From contig PAQG01000045.1 in the NCBI GenBank assembly GCA_002709645.1, forward strand, positions 1-55,667: a stretch of 55,667 nucleotides of DNA, given 5' to 3'. The notes beneath the pieces were generated by a model. That model saw only the letters and a list, made by a program, of their open reading frames with translations, did not search any database and was not told where the DNA came from. The DNA is from Acidimicrobiaceae bacterium (GTDB lineage: Bacteria; Actinomycetota; Acidimicrobiia; Acidimicrobiales; UBA8592). Each line of letters begins with the position of its first letter. Within the stretch, counting starts at the first letter, position 1. Shown here in pieces: positions 43,659 to 52,752 of this stretch. The translations under genes were made by a program, and so were the position numbers.

Positions 43659-44012
43659 ATGGAAGCTTGGGAACTAGCAAGTGTCATTGTTTCATTAACA
43701 GCTATTTTTCTTGTGGCAGTACTTGTCTATGTTCTAACTAAATTGCACTCAACTATTGCTCAAGTTGAATCGCTAATAAAAAAAACAAACGAAGACGCAA
43801 TTGAAACGAAATCGGTGCTGAGCGTTAAAACAAAAGAAATTGAAAATGAAATACAAAGAGTGAATCAGTTGGTTGATCAAGCAGAACAAATCACGAATCG
43901 TGCTGACACTCATTCAAGGCTGGTATATGGGTCTTTCACGCGGCCCGTTCTAATGATGTCTTCTCTAATTAAAGGAACTATACGAGCAGCAAAGCTATTG
44001 ATAAATAAATAA
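43659..44012 (+). CDS. DUF948-like membrane-anchored coiled-coil protein (117 aa)
   Basis: An N-terminal transmembrane helix (about 8-27) is followed by a predicted coiled coil from about 28 to 85 and a hydrophobic C-terminal patch (SFTRPVLMMSSLIKGTIRAAK). This arrangement and the position shortly before alaS resemble actinobacterial DUF948 proteins. No biochemical function is known for them. AAGGA precedes the ATG closely. Confidence 0.65.
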   Translation: MEAWELASVIVSLTAIFLVAVLVYVLTKLHSTIAQVESLIKKTNEDAIETKSVLSVKTKEIENEIQRVNQLVDQAEQITNRADTHSRLVYGSFTRPVLMMSSLIKGTIRAAKLLINK

Positions 44013-44043
44013 AAAGACACAAGATATAGGTAAAGTGATATCA

Positions 44044-44310
44044 ATGATAAAAAAATTTCTATGGTTAAGTGCAGGTTTTGGTGCTGGAATTAGTTCATCA
44101 ATTTGGGTGAAGCGACTGGTTAAGAGGCAAACCGATAAATACTCAGGCTCAGTGAACAACACGTTCATTTCTGATGGCATTAAAACAACAAAAACAACTC
44201 TTGATAACGCCACAAAAGAAGGAAAGAAGATTATTGGGATGTACCGTGATCGAATTACCACGAATTCTGACCAAAAATATTCGGGAAGCCTTCTCATAGT
44301 TAATGAGTAA
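44044..44310 (+). CDS. Small membrane-associated protein, DUF6167-like (88 aa)
   Basis: An N-terminal hydrophobic segment (IKKFLWLSAGFGAGISSSIWV) is followed by a basic, then polar helix-rich tail. Placement between a DUF948-like gene and alaS, and the FLWLSAGFGAG pattern, resemble small proteins at this locus in other actinobacteria, but similarity is judged by eye. A GTG at 44035 would add three residues. Function unknown. Confidence 0.55.
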   Translation: MIKKFLWLSAGFGAGISSSIWVKRLVKRQTDKYSGSVNNTFISDGIKTTKTTLDNATKEGKKIIGMYRDRITTNSDQKYSGSLLIVNE

Positions 44311-44349
44311 GAGCTTTAGATAAAGCTAAACGTTGACTGAGTGAATCGG

Positions 44350-44380
44350 GTGAGTATGAAATATTGGGATGCTCACTCAC
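44350..44380. promoter_or_regulatory. Inverted repeat upstream of alaS
   Basis: GTGAGT (44350-44355) and ACTCAC (44375-44380) are perfect six-base arms separated by 19 bases, ending three bases before the alaS -10 element. It could be an operator or an RNA hairpin from an upstream transcript. Confidence 0.25.
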
Positions 44381-44382
44381 GG

Positions 44383-44388
44383 TAGGAT
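44383..44388 (+). promoter_or_regulatory. Near-leaderless -10 element of alaS
   Basis: TAGGAT ends eight bases before the alaS ATG, so the leader would be zero to two bases. No Shine-Dalgarno. Confidence 0.45.
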
Positions 44389-44396
44389 AAATACCA

Positions 44397-46967
44397 ATGA
44401 AAGCTAGAGAACTCCGCAGCGCATTTACGACTTTCTTTGAAGAAAGAGGGCATGAGGTCGTCCCATCTTCAAGTCTCATACCTCATGATGAAACGATACT
44501 TTTTACGAATGCAGGCATGGTCCCTTTTAAAAATTTCTTTCTCGGATTAGAAAAGCCTCCCTATAAGAGGGCGACGACTGTGCAGAAATGTGTTCGAGCT
44601 GGAGGCAAACATAACGATTTGGACGAGGTCGGACGCACAAGCAGGCATTTGACCTTTTTCGAAATGATGGGAAACTTTAGTTTCGGGGATTATTTCAAAA
44701 AAGATGCGATTCCATTGGCATGGGAATTCTTTACTGAAATTCTAGAACTTGATCCAGAACGACTTTGGGTAACCGTCCATCTCAGCGATGATGAGGCAGC
44801 TGAAATTTGGGAAACAACTGTAGGAATACCTCCAGAACGTATCCAGCGTTTAGATGAAGATAACTGGTGGAGAATGGCTGATACTGGACCAAACGGTCCA
44901 TGTTCAGAAATATTTTGGGACAAAGGAGAAGAATATGGACCATCCGGAGGTCCAGAAAATCCTGAAGCAGAAGAACGGTACGTAGAAATTTGGAATCTGG
45001 TCTTTATGCAATACGACCAACAATCAGATGGGAAACAAATTCCGCTGCCAAAACCATCAATTGATACAGGGGCAGGTTTAGAAAGGATCCTTTCAGTTCT
45101 TCAGGGAGTTGATGCGGTGTGGGAAACTGACGAATTCCAGAAACTCCTCAAAGCAGTAACCGATGTAACTGGGGTTACTGATATAGAAAATCCATCAACT
45201 CTTATCTCACTACAAATCTTGACCGACCATGCACGCTCTACAACTTTTCTGACGAACGATGGTGTTATCCCTAGTAATGAAGATCGAGGGTATGTCTTGC
45301 GGCGGATAGCGCGACGGGCAATTCGGCATGCATATCTTCTCGGGGTTAAAGACCTGGTCCTCCCGAAATTGGCTGATGAAGTGATTACGATTATGGACGA
45401 TGCGTACCCTGACTTAGCGGGTAATAGAGAGTTGATTAAAGAGATATTACAGAGAGAAGAAGAGGGATTTCGAAGGACCCTTGCCTCTGGAATGAAAATC
45501 CTAGATGATCATCTCAGCGAAATTGATTCAGGAGAGAACCTCTCAGGAGATGTAGCTTTCCGACTCCATGATACCTTCGGGTTCCCCATGGAATTAACTC
45601 AAGAGATCGCTGCCGAACGCGGGATCCAAATAGATCAGGAAACCTTTGATCAAGCAATGAAAGAGCAGCGTGATAGGGCGAAAGCTGACTCGTTGACAAA
45701 AGAAGGAACAACTGATGTGCAAGCAGAGATATTCAAGCACATTGATGTTTCGATAGGTACAGATTTCACTGGTTACAAAAGTTTTGAAAGTGCAGCAAAA
45801 ATTCTCTATGTCAGCAATGACGTAATTATTTTAGATAGAACTCCTTTCTATGCTGAGTCTGGAGGCCAGATAGGTGACTCAGGGAAGATAGTAGGCAATT
45901 CCGGAACAGCTTATATTTCTGATACAACACTTTTGCCTAGCGGGCAGTATCTCCATGCTATTGAGAGTATCAAAGGGGAACTACTGAAAGATGAAGAGGT
46001 TCTTGCAGCGGTTGATAAGGAGAAACGGCTTGCTATACAAAGACATCATACAGGAACGCATCTCCTCCATTGGGCGCTCAGAGAAGTACTCGGTACGCAT
46101 GTGAAACAACAAGGCTCATGGGTTGGCCCTGACCGTTTAAGATTTGATTTTAGTCATTTTGAAGCGCTTACAGATTCGCAAATAGACGAGATAGAAGATC
46201 TAGTAAATCACGAAATTCTTTCAAATCATTTAGTTGAAGCTAAAGAAATGAAAATGGATGAGGCAAATGAACTTGGTGCAATAGCTTTCTTTGGTGATAA
46301 GTATGGGGAAAATGTCCGTGTTCTTAAAGCTGGAGAGAATTCTATTGAATTGTGTGGCGGAACACATGTCGCAAACTTGAGCGAGATAGGTCCTTTAAAA
46401 ATAGTTTCCGAAGGGTCAATCGGGTCCAATATCCGCAGAGTAGAGGCTGTTGCAAGCTTGGGTGTTTTCGAAATAGTTCGTGATCAAAAAATACTTCTCA
46501 ATGAAATGGCAAATACTTTAGGAGTACCGCTTTCAAACCTTACTGAAGGTCTTAACAAGAAAATTCGAGAAATTGAAGAATTGACAGAAGAGATTCAATT
46601 GTTGCGGAAATCGTTCATTTTGCATGAATCAGAGAAACTAATTGAAAGTGCCTCGGATGGAATTATCACAGAGAGAATAGATGGAATTGGACGAGAAGAC
46701 CTTAAACAATTAACGCTCCGACTAAAGAATGAGAAAAATATAGAAATTGTTATTCTTGGAACAGCGCTTGAGAATGGCGGCGCTGCTATAGCTGCAGCTG
46801 TTTCCGAAAGCTCATCTCGTGACGCTTCAGAATTAATTTCTGAAGCTGCAAAGCTCATTAAAGGAGGGGGAGGAAAAGGAAAAGTTTTCGCTATGGCTGG
46901 AGGGAAAGATTCAGAGGCCTTAGATGAAGCGTTAGCTATTGCCCGAAAGGCGGCGATGGGAGATTGA
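44397..46967 (+). CDS. alaS: Alanyl-tRNA synthetase
   Basis: At 856 residues all modules are present: aminoacylation core (LFTNAGMVPFKNFFLG, KCVRAGGKHNDLDEVG, GAGLERILSVLQG), editing domain with HHTGTHLLHWALREVLG and the zinc-site CGGTHVANLSEIG, and the C-Ala domain (GGGGKGKVFAMAGG). It charges tRNA-Ala and clears mischarged Ser/Gly. The stop overlaps ruvX by four bases. Confidence 0.97.
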   Translation: MKARELRSAFTTFFEERGHEVVPSSSLIPHDETILFTNAGMVPFKNFFLGLEKPPYKRATTVQKCVRAGGKHNDLDEVGRTSRHLTFFEMMGNFSFGDYFKKDAIPLAWEFFTEILELDPERLWVTVHLSDDEAAEIWETTVGIPPERIQRLDEDNWWRMADTGPNGPCSEIFWDKGEEYGPSGGPENPEAEERYVEIWNLVFMQYDQQSDGKQIPLPKPSIDTGAGLERILSVLQGVDAVWETDEFQKLLKAVTDVTGVTDIENPSTLISLQILTDHARSTTFLTNDGVIPSNEDRGYVLRRIARRAIRHAYLLGVKDLVLPKLADEVITIMDDAYPDLAGNRELIKEILQREEEGFRRTLASGMKILDDHLSEIDSGENLSGDVAFRLHDTFGFPMELTQEIAAERGIQIDQETFDQAMKEQRDRAKADSLTKEGTTDVQAEIFKHIDVSIGTDFTGYKSFESAAKILYVSNDVIILDRTPFYAESGGQIGDSGKIVGNSGTAYISDTTLLPSGQYLHAIESIKGELLKDEEVLAAVDKEKRLAIQRHHTGTHLLHWALREVLGTHVKQQGSWVGPDRLRFDFSHFEALTDSQIDEIEDLVNHEILSNHLVEAKEMKMDEANELGAIAFFGDKYGENVRVLKAGENSIELCGGTHVANLSEIGPLKIVSEGSIGSNIRRVEAVASLGVFEIVRDQKILLNEMANTLGVPLSNLTEGLNKKIREIEELTEEIQLLRKSFILHESEKLIESASDGIITERIDGIGREDLKQLTLRLKNEKNIEIVILGTALENGGAAIAAAVSESSSRDASELISEAAKLIKGGGGKGKVFAMAGGKDSEALDEALAIARKAAMGD

Positions 46968-47416
46968 GGGTTCTAGGTATAGATCTTGGAACAAAAAGAA
47001 TAGGAATAGCTTTGAGTAATTCTGAGAGAACAGTTGCAACTACTTTCACCGTGATAACGAGAAGTAATGATAAGCATCAAGATCAAAACCAAATCATAGA
47101 AATCGCTAATGAATGGGAGACAACTACCTTGGTATTTGGCTTGCCTATTTCTCTTGACGGAACTCTAGGGCCCGCAGCCCAAAGAACGAAAGACGAAATT
47201 GAGGAATTGCAGAAGTTGACGAACTTAGAAATTCACACTTTTGATGAACGGTTCACAACTGTTACGGCCGAACAAATACTTAGAGATCAGAATGTAGGTG
47301 CTAATAAAAGCCGGGGACTTGTTGATCAGGTTGCAGCAGCAATCATTCTGCAAGCTTGGCTTGACACACAATTAAATACGCACCCAATTTCGAACAAAGA
47401 AACTACAAATGGATAG
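46964..47416 (+). CDS. ruvX: RuvX/YqgF family nuclease-like protein
   Basis: This 150-residue RNase H-fold protein has VLGIDLGTKRIGIALSN, VFGLPISLDGTLGPAAQ, FDERFTTVTAEQIL and VDQVAAAIILQAWL carrying the acidic residues of the family. E. coli YqgF takes part in 16S rRNA 5' end maturation. TTG start overlapping the alaS stop; the end overlaps mltG by eight bases. alaS-ruvX-mltG-aroE is a widespread order. Confidence 0.92.
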   Translation: MRVLGIDLGTKRIGIALSNSERTVATTFTVITRSNDKHQDQNQIIEIANEWETTTLVFGLPISLDGTLGPAAQRTKDEIEELQKLTNLEIHTFDERFTTVTAEQILRDQNVGANKSRGLVDQVAAAIILQAWLDTQLNTHPISNKETTNG

Positions 47417-48704
47417 CAGAGAGACCGAGAATGAAAGTTCGGGAGATGAACATAGAATCGACTCTGTCTATCCAGACTCATCAAACCCGCAACAAAAAAG
47501 TGAAGATTTCGCATTCGGAGATTTTTTCTTAGGCACATCTAAGATTGAAGGTGAAAAAAATCATGATTTGGCCTATCCAGAGGATCTACCTCCATGGTAT
47601 GAGGACGAATACTATGATGATCGCGATTGGGAGCGTTTACCGCGAAGGACAAGCACAGCTTTACGTTTTGGCATATTTGTTGCCTTCGTAGCGATTCTTA
47701 GCTTAGTGACTTACAGCTTTGTACGAGGCTGGATAGATAACCAATTAGACCCTCCTGGAGAACCGGGAATGGAACTCGTCATTGAAATACCGCAAGGGGC
47801 GACTACTGATGATATAGCTCGGATACTCGCAGAAAATGACGTAGTAGCTAATGGAACTGTTTTCCGATACTACCTACGCTTTAAGAACGTTCCTGATTTC
47901 CAAGCCGGAATTTACACTTTCCAAACCAATAGTGCTGTATGGGATGTGAGAAATAATTTAGAAGCTGGCCCAACGGAAATCGTAGAAGATCGTTTCTATG
48001 TAACTATTCCAGAAGGCTTGACTCTCGGAGAAATGAAGATTTCTCTGCTAAGTCAATTACCATCCTTTGACTCAGCAGAATTAGATTTAGCTATAGCTCA
48101 ATCGCGAGATCCCGAAAGTTTAGGGACTGAGTGGCAGAAATACTTTAAAGAAGGAATCTTCTTCCCTGAGACATACGACGTTGATGAATCATTAATGTCT
48201 AACGAGCAAGGTCTACTCAATAGGATGGTTTCCCAGTTCGATTTAATTGCCGCTGAGACTGGTCTTGATAACCCTCCAAGCGAACTTGGGGTAACACCGT
48301 ATCAGGTATTGATAATAGCCTCCTTGATTGAAGAGGAGGCTGCGCTTGAAGAGGAACGAGGGAAAATTGCGCGTGTCATATACAACAGATTAGAGCAAAA
48401 TATACCGCTAGGAATTGACGCGACTATTGTCTATGCACTGGGAGGAGATCGGGAATTAACTCTTAGTGATTTAACTGTTGATTCTCCATATAACACTAGG
48501 ATTGTACTCGGGTTACCACCAACGCCGATTTCAGCACCAGGTCGAGCTTCCATTGAAGCAGCGCTGAACCCAATCGTAGGGGATTGGTTATTCTATGTAC
48601 GAACAGATGATTTTGGAATTGGATCACATACTTTTGCAGTGACAGAAGCAGAATTTAACGCAGCTGTACAAATTTGTGTTGAGAGGGAGCTCGGCTGTGG
48701 TTAA
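47409..48704 (+). CDS. mltG: Endolytic peptidoglycan transglycosylase MltG
   Basis: This 431-residue membrane protein has a cytoplasmic acidic N-terminal region (about 1-75), one helix (FGIFVAFVAILSLVTYSFV), then an external LysM-like subdomain and the YceG catalytic domain: VLIIASLIEEEAALEEERGKIARVIYNRLEQNIPLGIDATIVYALG containing the catalytic glutamate, and SPYNTRIVLGLPPTPISAPG. It cuts nascent glycan strands. The aspartate/tyrosine-rich cytoplasmic stretch is typical of actinobacterial MltG. Confidence 0.93.
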   Translation: MDSRETENESSGDEHRIDSVYPDSSNPQQKSEDFAFGDFFLGTSKIEGEKNHDLAYPEDLPPWYEDEYYDDRDWERLPRRTSTALRFGIFVAFVAILSLVTYSFVRGWIDNQLDPPGEPGMELVIEIPQGATTDDIARILAENDVVANGTVFRYYLRFKNVPDFQAGIYTFQTNSAVWDVRNNLEAGPTEIVEDRFYVTIPEGLTLGEMKISLLSQLPSFDSAELDLAIAQSRDPESLGTEWQKYFKEGIFFPETYDVDESLMSNEQGLLNRMVSQFDLIAAETGLDNPPSELGVTPYQVLIIASLIEEEAALEEERGKIARVIYNRLEQNIPLGIDATIVYALGGDRELTLSDLTVDSPYNTRIVLGLPPTPISAPGRASIEAALNPIVGDWLFYVRTDDFGIGSHTFAVTEAEFNAAVQICVERELGCG

Positions 48705-49551
48705 TTTCCCTGAAGGGCAGACTTCACAAACTATAGCCATAGTCGTAGGTCAGCCTATAAAACACTCCTTATCACCATTAATCCATAATACGGCGTTTAC
48801 CATTGCCAATCTAAAATGGGACTACCACGCTGTCGAAGTGCCTAAAGAGAAGGCACAAGAATGTATTGAAGCTATTAGGAATAATAATATTCGAGGCGTC
48901 TCCGTAACGATGCCACTGAAAGAAGCTGTTATCCCTTTCCTTGACGAATTGTCAGAAACAGCCAGAGAACTTAAAGCCGTGAACTGTATTTCTTGGGATG
49001 AGGAAAAACTCGTTGGGCATAATACTGACGGTGAAGGATTTGTAAATTCATTAGTCGCGGAAACAGGTGAAAGGATTGCTGGAAGTTCATTTGCGATAGT
49101 TGGAGCTGGGGGAGCAGCAAGAGCAGTTATACGAAGTCTTCGGGAAGCATCAGTAGCAAAAATTACAGTTATCAATCGAAACCAAGAAAAGGCTATATTC
49201 GCTGCAGAGTTGGGAGGGGTAAATGCGAGAGTTGGAACTGCTGAACACATACCCGAATGTGACTATGTGGTCAATGCAACTTCAATCGGCATGGCTGGAA
49301 CAGAGAATGAAGGGAAGATGTCAATCCCTGAGAAATACCTCAAAGATAGCCACACTGTAGTTGACCTCGTGTACAACCCAATTGAAACCCCGCTATTGTC
49401 TGCGGCTCGCAAAGTAGGAGCGACAGGAATTACAGGCGTCGGAATGCTTGTCCACCAGGCAGCGCTTCAGTATCAACATTGGACCGGACTGGGAGCACCA
49501 ATACAAGAAATTGAAAGAAAAGTAATAAATGAAATTACCCAAATCACTTAG
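48697..49551 (+). CDS. aroE: Shikimate dehydrogenase AroE
   Basis: This 284-residue enzyme reduces 3-dehydroshikimate with NADPH. It has VVGQPIKHSLSPLIHN, VTMPLKEAVIPFLD with the catalytic lysine, AVNCISW, GHNTDGEGF with the catalytic aspartate, and the nucleotide fold GAGGAARAVI with NRNQEKA. GTG at 48697 is favoured because GGGAG lies about six bases upstream; it overlaps the mltG stop by eight bases. An upstream in-frame GTG at 48676 would add seven residues. Confidence 0.93.
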   Translation: MVNFPEGQTSQTIAIVVGQPIKHSLSPLIHNTAFTIANLKWDYHAVEVPKEKAQECIEAIRNNNIRGVSVTMPLKEAVIPFLDELSETARELKAVNCISWDEEKLVGHNTDGEGFVNSLVAETGERIAGSSFAIVGAGGAARAVIRSLREASVAKITVINRNQEKAIFAAELGGVNARVGTAEHIPECDYVVNATSIGMAGTENEGKMSIPEKYLKDSHTVVDLVYNPIETPLLSAARKVGATGITGVGMLVHQAALQYQHWTGLGAPIQEIERKVINEITQIT

Positions 49552-49590
49552 ATAAACGAATAACTCCCCACACAGACGGCTAGGGATGAC

Positions 49591-49596
49591 TACCCT
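49591..49596 (+). promoter_or_regulatory. Leaderless-type -10 element of aroB
   Basis: TACCCT is followed by CATTAT and the GTG at 49603. It indicates that aroB starts a new transcript after aroE. Confidence 0.45.
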
Positions 49597-49602
49597 CATT
49601 AT

Positions 49603-50610
49603 GTGGACGCAAAAGAAATTATTGTAAATTTAGGAGAACGCTCTTATCCGGTTCTGGTTGGATCTGGCTGTGTAAATGAAATCGCTTCCTATGTCAGGCC
49701 AACTGTTAAAAAAGTAGCTATTGTCACCCAGGAATCTATAGGAGTTGATATTGAAACTGGAAAAGAACAAAAAACCTTCTATCTACCTATAGGAGAGCAC
49801 GGAAAATCAATTGAGACAATTAAAGAATTGTGTAGTTCTTGGGTGAATTGGGGTTTGACGCGATCAGATGTTGTCATCGCCGTAGGTGGCGGGATGGTTA
49901 CTGATGTTACTGCTTTTGCAGCATCCATTTACCATCGTGGAGTAGCAGTTATAAATATGCCGACATCGCTACTTGGAATGGTTGATGCTGCAATAGGTGG
50001 GAAAACAGGAGTTAATCTTCCAGAAGGGAAAAACTTGGTAGGGACATTCTGGCAACCCCAAGCAGTTATCTGTGATATTGAAACGCTAACTACGCTTCCC
50101 GAAAAAGAGTGGAAGTGCGGTTACGGTGAAATAGCTAAATACCACTTTATTGGAGCAGGCGACCTAAGAGGTATGGAACTCGAATTGCAAATAACGGAGT
50201 GCATTAAATTGAAAACCGATATCGTCGCACAAGATGAAAGAGAAGGTGGGAAGCGGGCGATACTAAATTATGGCCACACGCTTGCACATGCACTTGAGTT
50301 GGAAAATCAGTTTTCGTTAGGTCATGGAGAGGCCGTAGCGGTTGGAATACGATATGCAGCGCAAGTGGCATTTGCTTTGGGAAGGATAGAAGAAAGCCGT
50401 GTTCAATACCATGAGGAAGTTCTTAACCATTTCAATCTTAAATATGTGTTGCCCTCTCAAGTAGACGCGGGACGAATTCTTGCACTCTTTGAAAGGGACA
50501 AAAAAGCGCAAGATGGAATTACTTTTGTTCTTGACGGAGAAAATGGAGTTGAACTAGTGAAAGTGGAGAATCAAAATATACTAAGAAACGCCCTGGAGGT
50601 AATTCAATGA
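49603..50610 (+). CDS. aroB: 3-dehydroquinate synthase AroB
   Basis: This 335-residue NAD- and zinc-dependent enzyme cyclises DAHP. VIAVGGGMVTDVTAFAASIYHRGV, NMPTSLLGMVDAAIGGKTGVNLPEGKN, the metal-site ERE region (GYGEIAKY; ILNYGHTLAHALE) and GHGEAVAVGI are present. GTG start. In mycobacteria aroC and aroK lie just upstream; here they do not. Confidence 0.95.
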   Translation: MDAKEIIVNLGERSYPVLVGSGCVNEIASYVRPTVKKVAIVTQESIGVDIETGKEQKTFYLPIGEHGKSIETIKELCSSWVNWGLTRSDVVIAVGGGMVTDVTAFAASIYHRGVAVINMPTSLLGMVDAAIGGKTGVNLPEGKNLVGTFWQPQAVICDIETLTTLPEKEWKCGYGEIAKYHFIGAGDLRGMELELQITECIKLKTDIVAQDEREGGKRAILNYGHTLAHALELENQFSLGHGEAVAVGIRYAAQVAFALGRIEESRVQYHEEVLNHFNLKYVLPSQVDAGRILALFERDKKAQDGITFVLDGENGVELVKVENQNILRNALEVIQ

Positions 50611-51053
50611 AAGTAATACTTCTTCTGTCAGGACCGAATCTCAACAAACTTGGAGAACGAGAGCCAGCGATTTATGGCACAGAGACGCTTGAAGATCATG
50701 TAAATAGTGCAAGGAAAATAGCTGAAGAGCTAGGTTACGAATTGGTTCATTTCCAATCTAATAGCGAAGGTGAACTTGTTGAAGAAATCCAAGAAGCTAA
50801 TAGCAACTATTGCGGAATTGTTATTAATCCGGGAGCACTAACTCATTACGGCTGGTCAATTCATGATGCTCTAGCCAGCTATGAGGGAATCATCATTGAA
50901 GTCCATCTCTCCAACCCCAACGCTCGTGAAACTTGGCGTCACACTTCAGTCGTAGCACCTGTAGCGCATGGGTCCATTATCGGATTCGGAGGATATGGCT
51001 ATCAGTTATCAATAAAAGCCTTGGACAACATTATTGAATCCAATGGCGACTAA
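50607..51053 (+). CDS. aroQ: 3-dehydroquinate dehydratase, type II (AroQ)
   Basis: This 148-residue dodecameric enzyme has LSGPNLNKLGEREPAIYG with the catalytic tyrosine, FQSNSEGELVEEIQ, GIVINPGALTHYGWSIHDAL with the Asn site, and EVHLSNPNARETWRHTSVV with the active-site His region. The ATG overlaps the aroB stop by four bases; the 3' end overlaps the peptidase gene by 11. Confidence 0.95.
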   Translation: MKVILLLSGPNLNKLGEREPAIYGTETLEDHVNSARKIAEELGYELVHFQSNSEGELVEEIQEANSNYCGIVINPGALTHYGWSIHDALASYEGIIIEVHLSNPNARETWRHTSVVAPVAHGSIIGFGGYGYQLSIKALDNIIESNGD

Positions 51054-52104
51054 AGAAACTGTTTCCTACCACAACGCTAGAGTCGATAAAGTAAGAGATT
51101 GGTTAACTAGCGAAGAAGTCTCGTTCGTAGCTTTTGATCCGGTTACGGTTCAATGGCTTACTGGTTTCACCGGTTCAAATGGCAGCATTTATCTTGATAG
51201 TGAGAACTTCATACTTTTCACAGATAACCGATATCGCCTACAAGCTCCAGAGCAGTTAATTGAAAATAATTCTTCTGCAGAGTGCAGAATCTGTTTAGAG
51301 CCGTTTACTGGCATTGCTGAACTAAACAAAGACCAGTCAATAGTTCTTGATGGAGAGAGAGTTTCTTGGGCTCAGAAAAAACGACTATCTGCAGAAGTAA
51401 CTTCAAAGGTTAGGGACACCCAGACTCCTATCCGAAAACTGCGGTCAGTGAAGGATCAACTTGAGATAGAAAGAATAACAACCGCAGCGACAATAGCTTC
51501 TGAAGCGCTTTCCGAAACGATAAAAACTCTAAACGAATCAACAACAGAGAAAGAAATGGCCGCGAACTTAGATTACAAAATGAAACTATTAGGCGCATCA
51601 GGGCCCGCATATCCACCCATTGTCGCTTCGGGAATTAATAGTTCCTATCCACATGCAATTCCAACAGATACGGTTATCAATGATAACTCTTTGCTCCTTG
51701 TTGATGTTGGCGCACAATACAAGGGATATCGATCAGATATGACTAGGACTATTTCCGTGGGACCTTTAAGCGCTCAAGAAAATGAGTTACTGGAGTTGGT
51801 TAAAGAAGCTCAAAAGTTAGCAATAAGGGAAATAAAACCTGGGATTGAAGCGAAACATGTTGATCTAGCATGTAGAAATTTTTTGCATGACAAAGGTTAT
51901 GGAGATCTATTTATCCATGGGACAGGACATGGTGTTGGACTGGAAATCCATGAATTCCCTCGAATAAACAATAGAAGTGAAGATGTACTGGAGGAAGGGA
52001 TGGTAATTACTGTGGAACCAGGTGTATACCTTCAGGAGTCCTTCGGTGTCCGCTGGGAAGACCTTCTCCTTGTCACAGCAGATGGCGTTGAGTTTCTAAC
52101 TTAG
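51043..52104 (+). CDS. pepQ: M24 family Xaa-Pro aminopeptidase/dipeptidase (PepQ-like)
   Basis: This 353-residue pita-bread metallopeptidase has an N-terminal creatinase-like domain (1-130) and a catalytic domain with the five metal ligands: LLVDVGAQYKGYRSDMTRTI (two Asp), FIHGTGHGVGLEIHEFP (His), ITVEPGVYL (Glu) and GVRWEDLLLVTADG (Glu). It is predicted to cleave X-Pro bonds. aroQ-pepQ-efp-nusB is the M. tuberculosis order. Confidence 0.93.
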   Translation: MATKETVSYHNARVDKVRDWLTSEEVSFVAFDPVTVQWLTGFTGSNGSIYLDSENFILFTDNRYRLQAPEQLIENNSSAECRICLEPFTGIAELNKDQSIVLDGERVSWAQKKRLSAEVTSKVRDTQTPIRKLRSVKDQLEIERITTAATIASEALSETIKTLNESTTEKEMAANLDYKMKLLGASGPAYPPIVASGINSSYPHAIPTDTVINDNSLLLVDVGAQYKGYRSDMTRTISVGPLSAQENELLELVKEAQKLAIREIKPGIEAKHVDLACRNFLHDKGYGDLFIHGTGHGVGLEIHEFPRINNRSEDVLEEGMVITVEPGVYLQESFGVRWEDLLLVTADGVEFLT

Positions 52105-52136
52105 CTGCCTACCGGCAACTCTAAGACCGCTGCCGC

Positions 52137-52142
52137 TAGGAT
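52137..52142 (+). promoter_or_regulatory. Candidate -10 of efp with short leader
   Basis: TAGGAT lies 32 bases before the efp ATG, and AAGGAAG follows as a Shine-Dalgarno, giving a conventional leader of about 25 bases. Confidence 0.35.
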
Positions 52143-52174
52143 AGAATCGCTTAATAAGCAAAGGAAGTAGAAGC

Positions 52175-52738
52175 ATGCCAACAGTTTCAACTAATGACTT
52201 TAAAAATGGGTGGACAGTATTGATCGACGAGAATCTCATGCAAGTCATTGAGTTTCAACATGTAAAACCTGGAAAGGGACACGCCTTTGTTAGAACGAAA
52301 TTAAAGAATGTCCGAACTGGTTCTGTTGTTGAGAAAACATTTCGTGCGGGGGAATCCGTAGAGAGAGCCACGATTGATAAACGAGAGATGCAATATCTCT
52401 ATAAAGACGGGGAAGATTATGTTTTTATGGATAATGAAACCTACGAACAAATAAATGTTTCTCCCAACTCAATTGGTGATCTCGCCAATTACCTAGTCGA
52501 AGCCGAAATAGCGATACTTCTTATGTTTGGAAATGAAATTGTAGGAACTGAACTTCCTGCCTCTGTTGAATTAGCGATCGCCGAAACAGAACCTGGAATG
52601 CAAGGAGACAGGGTCTCCGGTGCCACGAAACCGGCTACTTTAGAAACAGGTCTTATCGTGCAAGTACCCCTATTTCTAGAAATCGGTGAAAAAATAAAAG
52701 TAGATACTCGCACGGGCGCGTACATAAGCAGAGCCTGA
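52175..52738 (+). CDS. efp: Translation elongation factor P
   Basis: This 187-residue, three-domain beta-barrel protein rescues ribosomes stalled at polyprolines. The N-terminal loop HVKPGKGHAFVRTKLKN includes the conserved PGKG lysine; RAGESVERATIDKREMQYLY and the C-terminal TGAYISRA end the family pattern. No PTM enzyme is next to it. Confidence 0.97.
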   Translation: MPTVSTNDFKNGWTVLIDENLMQVIEFQHVKPGKGHAFVRTKLKNVRTGSVVEKTFRAGESVERATIDKREMQYLYKDGEDYVFMDNETYEQINVSPNSIGDLANYLVEAEIAILLMFGNEIVGTELPASVELAIAETEPGMQGDRVSGATKPATLETGLIVQVPLFLEIGEKIKVDTRTGAYISRA

Positions 52739-52752
52739 TAAGTGAAACATAT

